Positions 31,019 through 40,379 of a DNA stretch of 64,000 nt are shown here, one piece after another (the stretch's first letter is position 1; the number at the start of each line of letters is the position of its first letter). The stretch spans positions 1 to 64,000 of the forward strand of contig CAJNDS010002075.1 of assembly GCA_905221605.1 (NCBI GenBank). The letters are read 5' to 3'. A program made the translations under genes and the position numbers. The notes beneath the pieces were generated by a model. It saw only the letters and a program-made list of their open reading frames with translations. It had not been told where the DNA came from and ran no database searches. The stretch comes from Symbiodinium natans. Its lineage: Eukaryota > Sar > Dinophyceae > Suessiales > Symbiodiniaceae.

Positions 31019-32669
31019 GTTGTCGGACGTCCGGGAGAAGTCCTGCGTCCACGAGGCATCGGAGCAGGCGGAGGGTCATCTTGCTGAAGGTTTAGGGATG
31101 GTTTGGGGTTTAGGGTTCAGGGTTCAGGGTTTAGGGTTTACGGTTTAGGGTTTAGGGTTAGGGATTAGGGTTTGTAAGATTTAGGGTTTAGGGTTAAGCA
31201 TTTGCTTGGGGACGATGCTGTGTTCGAATGCTGGACAGGTAGAAGAACTGCAGCCCACCCGAAAGCCTGAAGCCCTCAAGAAGTACTGTAAAGCCGTAAA
31301 CCCTAAACCCCAAACCGTAAACCCCAAACCGTACACCCCAAACCCCAAACCCCGAACCCTCAACCCTAAAGCCCCCAAACCTTCCCTGTGAGGTGGCTTT
31401 TTCCGATCGCCTGCTGCTGACGAAGACCGACCTCTGCACAGAGACGGCGACGCACCCGAACATGGCTTAGGGTTTAGGGTTTAGGGTTTAGGGTTTAGGG
31501 TTTAGGGTTTAGGGTTCAGGGTTCAGGGTTCAGGGTTCAGGGTTCAGGGTTCAGGGTTCAGGGTTCAGGGTTCAGGGTTCAGGGTTCAGGGTTTAGGGTT
31601 TGGTAGGCCTTTGGGGTATGTCATTTTTCTCTTATTGGGTTTAAGAGGATCATATTCAGAGTTGTTTTTTTGCAGGCTTTAAGGGGTCAAATAGGGTTGC
31701 GGGTTACTCGGGTCAAAGGGTTTCAGGATTTGGGGTTAGGGTCATGGGGTTGACGTGGGTATGGGTTGCTAAACTCTAAACCCTAAACCCTAAACCCTAA
31801 GCCCTAAACCCTAAACCCTAATTAGTGGTCGACGCGGAGATTTAGGGCCTCGGCTTCGTAGGTGCCCTACGGATGCCTTCGAAGGCTTCGAAGGCGGTGT
31901 TTTTTGGCATCCCAAAGGGGTTTAGGGTTTAGGGTTTAGGGTTTAGGGTTTAGTGTTTGGGGTGTTAATTAAGGGCCTGAATGATTCGAAGAGGGTTTTC
32001 GGGGGGGCTACTAGAGTATAACTGTAAGGGGACTGCGTGGTGGCCCCGTGGTACCCTTCGTCTTTTTCTTGGTTTACGGTTCCTTTCTTATTGGGCTACC
32101 AAGGAGAAGGGCCTGGTTGAAAGGTGTTAAGAGGGTAACCCTAAACCCTAAACCCTAAACCCTAAACCCTAAACCCTAAACCCTAAACCCTAAACCCTAA
32201 ACCCTAAACCCTAAAGGGTAGCAAGGGTATGATTGGGGTGTTGGGACTTGTTGGGCTTCGGGGCTTTAGGGTCCCCGAAACCCCTACAAACCTCAAACCC
32301 TAAACTCCCAAAGCTCTAAACACCCTAAAAGCCCAGAGTAGCCACTAAATCCCATACCTCCAAGCGCCTAACCCCTGGACCCTAAACCCTCAAACCCCAC
32401 AGGCTTAAACCCCTTACAAGCTCTACACCATAGGTGGAAGGTGCACGGCCCAATGTACCCGCCCAAGAAACCACGTAAACAGAAGGATCCTACTATTGGG
32501 GTATAAGGGCCCCTAGGATTTAGGGTTTAGGGTTTGGGGTTTGTGCTCTTGAGATCTTGAGCGTGCGCTCAGGAGGTCGATGGCGTCCTACAGCGCCTGA
32601 AGCATCTGAATCCCTTTGCCACCGTGCTGCCAATGAACCTCAAGGATCTGGATGACAATTGGATGTGCG

Positions 32670-32715
<46 letters not shown>

Positions 32716-35700
32716 AGCGAGAGAGAGAGAGAGAGAGAGCCAGAGCCCTGAAACCCCAGAGAGCGGGAGAGAGAGACAGAGAGCGGCCGAAGACCCTGCA
32801 GTAACCCTAAGGGTGTTTAGGGTTCTCGAGGACCTTGAGACGCCCATTCCCGTCGAACAGCTCTGCGATGTGAAAGCCTTCTCATTGGAGACCCGCTTGA
32901 GGGTTTAGGGTTTAGTTCAGGGGTTATGTAGGGGCTTAGGGCTTAGGGTTTAGGGTTTAGAGTTTAGGGTTTTTAGGGTTCAGGGTTTAGGGCTTAGGGT
33001 TTAGGGTTTAGGGGCAGCCCAGTGGTACCCTTTTCCCTTTTTTGGTTCAAGGTTCTCTTATAAAGTGACCACTCAAAAAGGGTGCCCTCACCTTTATATC
33101 GTTTCTGGGCTACTGAGGCCTGTAGAGCTTCTTAAGGGGTTTTCGGGTTCAGGCCTCGGGGATTTAGGGGTGTACAGCCCATAGGGCTTCTGAGGAAGGG
33201 ATCTTCGGGTTTAGGGCTTGGGATTTAAGTTTTGAGCCTGGAGGGCTTCTTCTGAAGGGGTTTCGGGCTAGGACTTGGGAGATAGGGGTTTAGAGCCAAG
33301 TTTTTTGGTTTTCGGGACTTAGGGCTTGGCTTTTTGGGTGTAGAGCTTGGGGCTTCTTATGAAGGGGCCCACACACAGGGTAATTTTCGAGAGCCCTAAG
33401 GGCTCTTGAAAATGTCCATGCGAGATTCACGGGTAAGGAGTTGTGGAGGTCACAAAGGAGTGTTGCGGAACGGTTATTTCCATGGTTCAGGACTTGGGGC
33501 TTATAGGGCTCAACCGAGCTTTTGGTTTGCAGCTCTTGCTGCTTTACAGGAATTCAGGTTTGCAGATTGGGATGCTTTATGCTTCCCCTTCTTTTGTTCA
33601 AAAGGTTCAAAAGGATCTTAGTCAGGGAAATCTTTCGCAGGGGTTCAGGGGGCCAGCCTAGGACAAGCTTAGCAGCGATATTTGTTCTACTACTACTAGT
33701 GCTGCTACTACTACTACTACTACGACGACCACCACCACCACCACGACGACGACTACTACTGCTATCATCAGCTTCGCTTCAAGTTCTTCAGACCCGACAC
33801 GTCTTGATCTTCAACTACGACTTCTTGGCTGCGCAAAGACAAGCGGCATCAAACCTCACCTCAAGCGCGATGTTGTTCTACAAATGTGGTGAAGAAGGCC
33901 ACTCCCAGAGTTTGAGACCAACAGTCAGATGCCTGGCGCTGCTCGTCGTGTGCTCCGGTCGGAGTTTTCTTCCTTGCTTGCAGAAAGCGTTGAGCATGTT
34001 CGTAAGGTTCAACGCGGCATCATTGCCTCACTCATTGAGACCTATGCTACTTGTTATAATACTGATAAGTCCGGTGAGTTGTCTAAAGAACTTAGCGATC
34101 TAGTCTCTTACAGAAGGAGATTACGAACAATCGTCAAACGGAGGCTGTTGAAGAACCAGCTAAAGGGTTCTGTCTTGCTGTGCTTTGATGTGAGTCTTAC
34201 TTATCAAGCGAGTTTGACACTTAAACCCGAAGTAAAGAGACGTGGAAAAGCTCGTTGCGCCTAAAAGGCCAAGTCCTCCACGCGTTCCTTGCGAAACGCC
34301 GCCCGAAACACCCCATCCCCCCAAAAACAAAAGGCCCCCCCCCCAAAAAAAAAATGAAAATAAGAATAACAACAACCCCCACAACCCCCAACCCCCCACC
34401 ACCCCCACCACCCCCACACCCCCCTCCTCCCCTCCCCGCCAAAGAATGACCAGCAAAGGAGATGATTATGTCATACCATAACAACAATAGTTCAAAAGAC
34501 AACAACAATAGTAATACAAGTAGTAATACTAAGAATAGAATGTACTACATGTTTCTATAATATGAATAACATATAGCAATGAACAAGAATACTGAGGATG
34601 ACATTAATATTCAAACAGCAACAACAATAACAGAACAAATAATGCTACTACTAAGGATAATGAAAGTAGAACTACTAATCTTATATTATGCTTATAGTAG
34701 TACATCCGTGCTCCGCAATACTTCTCGTGGCCTTCAGGATCGGGCGCTGGAATTTGACTCCACGCCTCTTTGATGCCTTTGCAATGATCCTTCTTGTTCT
34801 GCCCTGGGGACTGGGGAATCAGGGTTTGGGGTTTCGGGGTTGAGGGTTAGGGTTTAGGGTTTAGGGCTTAGGGTTTAGGGTTTCGAGTGTTTAGGTCCCC
34901 AATAATTATCCCCTAACCCTAATAGGGATTGTATAAGGGGAGGAATCCACCCGCCCTTCCCCCCCCCCTCCCCCCCGCCCCCCCCAGCCCCCCCGCCCAT
35001 TGTCCCTACGAAGAAGCAGAGGGGTCGGGCGTTAAGGGTTTGCGACACAAGGTAGCTGTAAGCGAGTCACCCCTACTCCTAAACCCTAAGCCTTAACCCC
35101 AAACCCTGGACCTCAAACCCCTAAACCCTAAATCCCTGGACCTCAGACCCCTAAACCCTAAATCCCACGACGGGAGCCCAGGTTTCTGGACGATGAAGAC
35201 GATCACATGCACGACTCGTCGATCAAGGCGTTGAAGCTGAGGGCTCATCTTAGGGCATAGGGTTTATAGGGTTTAGGGTTTAGGGCTTAGGGTTTAGGGT
35301 TGAGGGTTTAGGGTTTAGGGTTCATTGTTTAGGGTTCAGGGTCAAGCCCAGCAGCACCGACCATGGCTTTAAAGGTAGTTTGGGGGCGATGGTCCGCGTA
35401 GGTGCCGGCACCTTGATTCACAGCGGTGCTTGTCCGCACTCTGGGCATGTTTATGCCCCCTCAGCCGTATCCCTAAACCCTAAACCCTAAACCCTAAGCC
35501 CTAAACCGTGGTGGACAGGTCCCCTTGTATCCAGCATCGAAACATGAGGCCCTGATTCAACCCCTTAACCCTAAACCCCCTAAACCCTCTAGACCGTCTA
35601 AACCTCCTGAACCCCCTGAACCGCCAAGCCCCTAAAGTCTAAACCCTGAACCCTAAAGCCTGAACCCTAAACCGGAACCCTAAACCCTAAACCCTAAACC

Positions 35701-36574
35701 CTAAACCCTGAACCCTAAACCCTCAACGCCTCAAAAAAACCCGAAAACAAGGCGCTGGGGGTGAAACTTCGTGGCGGGCTCAACCAGCAGAAGCTGAACG
35801 GCCCCCCGGAGTGACGCTGAAGTTTAGGGTTTAGGGTTTAGGGTTTAGGGTTTAGGGTTTAGGGTTTAGGGTTAATGCCTTCAGCCCTTAGAAACGCTTA
35901 AACCCTAAACCCGTAAGCCTTTGCAAACCCTTAAACCTTGGCAAGCCCTAGAACCCTTACAACCCTTAAGCCCTTACAAGCCGATAAGCCTTTACAAACC
36001 CTTAAACCCTTTAAACCCTAAATCCTAAGCCCATATCATGAATGCACCCCCTGGACTCATGTTAGGAGGTTTGGGGTTTATGCTGTTTAGGGGGTTTGGG
36101 GTTGAAAGTTTGGGGCCGGAGGCTCAGTCAGCGTTTGTAAGGTTAAGAGCTGTAGATTCGAAAGCCTCGACCCTGTGAGCCCCTACAGCCCTAAACCCAT
36201 TACCTTGCAGGGTTTGGGGGTTAGGATTTAGGGTTTACGGTTTAGGGTTTAGGGTTTAGGGTTTAGGGTTTTGGGCTGAGGGTCTAGGGCTTGCAAAGTG
36301 CAAAAAACGAGCTCCACTTGCCCGATGCTGCAGAGATTCCCCCCCCCCCCTTCTTCCCCGGATTGGGTGTAGAGTTTAGGGTTCCCCCAAGCCCTAAACC
36401 TTAAACCCTAAACAACCTTAAACCCTAAGCCCCATACCCTAAACTCTAGCCCTAAACCCAGAACCCTAAACCCCAGGCTTCTTCGAGGAGGTCCTGAAGA
36501 AGTACCCCAAGGAGATGTATCGGATGAAGGGCATCCTCGATGTGAAAGGAATCGAGGAGAGGTACATTTTCCAC
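31019..36574 (+). CDS. CobW/COG0523-family GTPase, seven exons recognised
   Basis: Exons, with phases that fit where adjacent: 31,019-31,067 ('REKSCVHEASEQ', like NEAVEQ); 31,393-31,446 ('VAFSDRLLLTKTDL', the guanine-specificity motif, TKTD for the usual NKTD); 32,573-32,644 ('LQRLKHLNPFATVLPMNLK'); 32,831-32,894 ('PIPVEQLCDVKAFSLET'); about 35,177-35,227 ('FLDDEDDHMHDSSIK', acidic/His linker typical of metal-handling members); 35,752-35,800 ('ALGVKLRGGLNQQKLN'); 36,477-36,574 ('EVLKKYPKEMYRMKGILDVK', CobW C-terminal domain). A small exon between 32,894 and 35,177, the P-loop end and the last exons are unresolved. The family are GTP-dependent metal chaperones (known); the metal here is unknown. 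Donors are GC after 31,067, 31,446, 32,894, 35,227, 35,800 and 36,574, and GA after 32,644. Introns consist largely of TTTAGGG/CCCTAAA repeats. Confidence 0.75.
31465..31602. repeat. Intronic TTTAGGG and TTCAGGG array
   Basis: Seven TTTAGGG units are followed by about a dozen TTCAGGG units, then TTTAGGG again. It lies in an intron of the CobW-type gene, starting about 20 bp after the GC donor at 31,447. Confidence 0.93.
32136..32216. repeat. Intronic CCCTAAA array
   Basis: About 11 perfect CCCTAAA heptamers, opposite in sense to the TTTAGGG arrays in the same intron (31,465-31,602 and 31,918-31,955). The transcript could fold back between them. Confidence 0.93.
32672..32790. repeat. GA-rich microsatellite in a short intron
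   Basis: (GA)n with GAGCGCGAGC interruptions fills most of the intron between the CobW-type exons ending 32,644 and starting 32,831. Confidence 0.85.
33120..34880. other. Large-intron interval with an atypical AT-richer island
   Basis: Within the presumed intron between the CobW-type exons at 32,894 and about 35,177. It contains a CTA/CAC trinucleotide run (33,690-33,760), C/A-rich repeats (34,330-34,440) and an AAC/AAT-rich stretch (34,460-34,680). A plus-strand frame with a proper ATG (33,929-34,264, 111 codons, 'SGELSKELSDLVSYRRRLRT') reads like protein, but I do not recognise it. Composition differs from the GC-rich surroundings. Confidence 0.4.
35820..35876. repeat. Intronic TTTAGGG array
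   Basis: Eight TTTAGGG heptamers shortly after the GC donor at 35,801. CCCTAAA-sense tracts follow before the next exon, for example at 36,440-36,472. Confidence 0.9.
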
Positions 36575-36773
36575 GCAGCGCCCTGCTCTGCCCACCACGA
36601 GTTTCTTTTTTTTTGGGGGGGGTTTAGGGTTCAGGGTTTTTCCCCGGGCCCTAAGGACGCATGTACCTATGGTAGTATATACTTTGGGCCTTAAAGGGGT
36701 TCCTATTATAGTAGCTTTAGGGCCCAGGAAAAAATACAGGTACAGGGATCCTTTGCGGTGCTTTTTCTTTTTT

Positions 36774-36985
36774 CCGGGGGGGGGAGGGTGGCCGCCTTTT
36801 CCACGCGGACGAGTTTGAAGCCCATGGGGGGGGCGGGTTTGGGGGGGGGTTGGGGGCGCAGGGGGGGGGGGGGGGTGGGGGGGGGGCGGGGGGAGGGGTG
36901 GGGGGGGGGGCGGGGGGGGGGGGGGGGGGGGGGGGGGGGTGCGAGGGGGCGGGGTGGGGGGGGGGGGTGGGGGGGGGGGTGGTGT
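36774..36985. repeat. Extreme G-rich tract
   Basis: About 200 bp of G runs broken by single T, C or A, up to about 20 G in a row. Quadruplex formation is likely, and sequencing error is also likely. The 97-codon poly-Gly frame is an artefact. HADEFEAHG just before it may belong to the CobW-type gene. Confidence 0.85.
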
Positions 36986-37542
36986 TTTCGTTTGGGGTTT
37001 TGGGGCTTTAGGGTTTCAGGGCTTGAGGGTTTTAGGGTTTTTGGGTTTTGAGGTTTTGGGGTTTTGGGCTTTCGGGTTCAGGGTTTAGGGTTTGCGTTTA
37101 GGGCTTTGGACTTTCGGGTTTAGGATGTGAGGGTTCAAGTCTTCAGGGTTTAGGGTTGTTTGGTTTATCGTCTTCTTTAGGGTTTGTGAGTTTGAGGGTT
37201 TATCGGCTTTAGGGTCCAGCGGTGTAGGTTTTTTGGTTTATAGGTTTCAGGTGTTGGGTTTAGGCTTTCGGGCTTTGGTGTTGCGGCCAAGCGTGCCCTA
37301 TGAAACCCAAGGGCCCATACTTCAGAACCCTTTAAAGAAGCTAAGGGACCATATCAAGGAACCATGTAACAACCCCAAATCCTAAACCCGAAACCCTAAA
37401 CCCTAAACCCTAAACCCATCGTTGCTCAACAGAATATGACTCCTGGGCAACCAAGTCCCAGGTGAACTGTCACTTTGGTGGCATGCCACAGGGGCCATGG
37501 CCTTCTGATGGCCGCGCCACCTGGGTGCAAGCAAATTAGGAG

Positions 37543-37784
37543 TTGGGATGTTGCCCCCCCCCCCCCCCCTAATTCCTAGGTAGGATTAGGGGGACCCTTA
37601 AAGGGGAGCCCTTCTGAAACCTCTTCTGGCTCTCTTAAACAGGGACCACATTCAGAGGGTCTATATCCCCAAGGGTCCCCCCAATCCTATCCCCTCCCCT
37701 AAACTAACGGTCCTGAACAGGGATTGTAATAGGGGGTACGATAATTCCTCTTAAGGACTGCTAGTATAAGGGGGAACATCCAAA
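37543..37784. mobile_element. hAT-like short element, family A (degenerate, 240 bp)
   Basis: It begins TTGGGATGTTGCCCC and ends GGGGGAACATCCAAA, the ends of family A. The interior also has CTAACGGTCCTGAACAGGGAT, the sub-terminal motif. Flanks ATTAGGAG and TTTAGGGG are only 6/8 alike, so the duplication has decayed or is fortuitous. Confidence 0.5.
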
Positions 37785-38799
37785 GTTTAGGGGTCGGAAG
37801 AAACACTAATAGTCCCTTTATAATTCTACTATACTAAACCCCGAAACCCTATTCTAATTTGCGAGCGCTTCTTTGGGGGGCTTCCGTGGAGCTAATGGGG
37901 CTTTGAGAAGGCTTTTTGAGACCTAAACCCAAAACCCTCAACCCTCAACCCTAAACCCGAATCCCGAACCCGGGCTTTGAGGGTCTGGGTTTTGATTTAG
38001 GGTCTGCTCGCTGGCGGGTTCATAGGGTCTTAGTGTCAGAGGGTAGAGATACGGGGCTTAGGGTTTAGGGCTTAGGGCGTTTGGCTTGAGGGATTGTTTT
38101 TGGTGTTTGGGATTTAAGATTTCAACTTGAGACCCCAAAGCCCGGCTTCTTGTGTTTAGGGTGCAGGGTTTAGGGTATCTGATGAGGTAGGCGGGGGGGG
38201 GGGGGGGACAGTACCGCGAAGTAGCGATTTGGTTTCCTGAGAGCAGGGCTTGTAACTTGTGTTTTTATTTAGAGGCAGGTCGGAAAGGTCGGAGTTGAGG
38301 GTATGGGATTTCGGACTACATGAACCCTAAACCCTAAACCCTAAACCCTAAACCCTAAACCCTAAACCCTAAACCCTAAACCCGCCACAGTTCTAGGATT
38401 TAGGGTTTAGAGCTCAGGGTTGCAAACGGCACATGGTAGTGTGTGCCGTTGTTTCAAGGTTGCCTTCTAAAGTAACCAACCCCAAAAGGGTACTGTACCC
38501 TTATTCTAGGGTCTAGGGTTTAGGGTTTAGGGTTTAGGGGTATAATATGGTTTCTCTAGCTGATGGGTTGCAGTAGTCCCCGTCGCCACCTTCGCCAGCT
38601 TCCTCGTCGGCAGCGCACATGTGGCATCGCGAGACCGGGGGGGTGGGGGAACACCCTAACCCCTAAACCTTAAACCCTAAACGCTAAACCCCAAACCCTC
38701 AACCCTAAACCCGAAACCCGAAACCCTAAGCCCGAAACCAAAACTCCTAGGCATTTGACTCGAACTCGTGCGCGCGTCGTCGGATTCTGCCAGCCGAAG

Positions 38800-38995
38800 C
38801 CCTGAACCCTGAACCCTGAACCCTAAACCCTAAACCCTAAACCCTAAACCCTAAACCCTAAACCCTAAACCCTAAACCCTAAACCCTAAACCCTAAACCC
38901 TAAACCCTAAACCCTAAACCCTAAACCTAAACCCTAAACCCTAAACCCTAAACCCTAAACCCTAAACCCTAAACCCTAAACCCTAAACCCCTAAC
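38800..38995. repeat. Interstitial CCCTAAA array (long)
   Basis: About 27 heptamers, starting with CCCTGAA variants and including one CCTAAA hexamer. A second array of the same sense lies at 39,118-39,208, and smaller ones at 38,326-38,383. Confidence 0.95.
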
Positions 38996-39299
38996 TAACC
39001 CACCCCCCAAAGTCTATGGTCCCAAGTGTGGGCCCTCAATTTGGGTCCCTTGTTATATAACCCTTATGTACACTGCACATAGAAACATTCGGATCCCTAT
39101 AAACAAGGGTAAGGGACCAAACCCTAAACCCTAAACCCTAGACCCTAAACCCTAAACCCTAAACCCTAAACCCTAAACCCTAAACCCTAAACCCTAAACC
39201 CTAAACCCCACGCTAAGGGCCCATGATTCCGACCTTAGACAAAGCCCCAAAACCCCAAAAGACCTCAGGAGAGCAAGGCAGTCTTCATCGGGAAGGTTG

Positions 39300-39392
39300 G
39301 GAAGGGGGGAGGGTTTAGGGTTTAGGGTTTAGGGTTTAGGGTTTAGGGTTGAGGGTTGAGGGTTGAGGGTTGAGGGTTTGGGGTTTAGGGTT
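39300..39392. repeat. TTTAGGG and TTGAGGG array
   Basis: Several TTTAGGG units pass into TTGAGGG units and back. It is opposite in sense to the arrays at 38,800-39,208. Confidence 0.9.
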
Positions 39393-39731
39393 TAGGGGTG
39401 CTCTGCCCTCTCCTGGGAGTTCAGAGCTTACCAGGTATCTCCACTCCCTAAACCCTAAAGCCGAAACCCCATTTCGGCTCTAAATCCTCGAGTTGGAAAG
39501 GATTCAGGGTGCATGAGGGGTTTAGGGTTCAGGGCCTCGGCCTTCGGGTTTAGGGCTTAGGGCTCAGGGCTTCTAGGGCGGGGGGGCAAAAGAACCAGTG
39601 GCACCCATCATTTCCTTTGTTAGGGGTAGCGTACTCTTCTAGCCACGAAAGCAAGGAGGACGAACCCTCAGTCTTCACGGAGGCATGTGGCCCCCTGGTA
39701 GCCATCTTCAGGAGTTTTGAGGGTTTAGGGT

Positions 39732-39831
39732 NNNNNNNNNNNNNNNNNNNNNNNNNNNNNNNNNNNNNNNNNNNNNNNNNNNNNNNNNNNNNNNNNNNNN
39801 NNNNNNNNNNNNNNNNNNNNNNNNNNNNNNN
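39732..39831. other. Assembly gap (100 N)
   Basis: Exactly 100 N, the usual placeholder for a scaffold join of unknown size. It lies between a TTTAGGG piece and a CA-rich minisatellite. Distance and order across it are not proven. Confidence 0.98.
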
Positions 39832-40162
39832 CCACACACCAACACACAAACACACCAACACAAAAACACACCAACACACCCACACTCCCACACACCAACA
39901 CACCCACACACCAACACACCCACACACCAACACACCCACACACCAACACACAAACACACCAACACACACACACACCCACACACCAACACACCCACACACC
40001 AACACACCCACACACCAACACACCCACACACCAACACACAAACACACCAACACACACACACTCCCACACACCAACACACCCACACACCAACACACACACA
40101 CACCAACACACACACACACACACACACAGACACACAGACAGACAGACAGACAGACACAGACA

Positions 40163-40199
<37 letters not shown>
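39832..40199. repeat. ACACACCA(ACACACCC) minisatellite and (CA)n
   Basis: About 370 bp of CACACACCAACACACCCA-type units, ending in CAGACAGA and (CA)n. The 'VCVGVWVC' open frames across it are artefacts. Confidence 0.95.
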
Positions 40200-40201
<2 letters not shown>

Positions 40202-40379
40202 TGTGAAGCCTATGCGCAGTGTTGAGACATGCGCTTGTGACACTGAGAGGTACAATCCAGAGCTCACCCAGCAGCTGCGACCACCCCTTAGCTCAGTGAG
40301 TCGCTGCACGCCACTTAGCCCCATAGCCGTCCTTGGTCCTTCGGGCTCGAGGCTACATCGTGGTGGCTGTGTTGACAAA

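Noticed and set aside
33860-33920. Retroviral-type zinc knuckle (FYKCGEEGHSQ)
   Set aside because: Only part of a CX2CX4HX4C motif is present; the first and last Cys are missing and the frame is otherwise poor.
36758-37051. 97-codon glycine-rich protein
   Set aside because: It is a poly-G tract, with no start context or exon boundary.
38800-39208. Chromosome-end telomere
   Set aside because: The arrays are interrupted, occur in both orientations and have unique sequence and genes on both sides.
39550-40225. Long Cys/Val and Thr/His frames spanning the N gap
   Set aside because: They translate a CA minisatellite and N bases.
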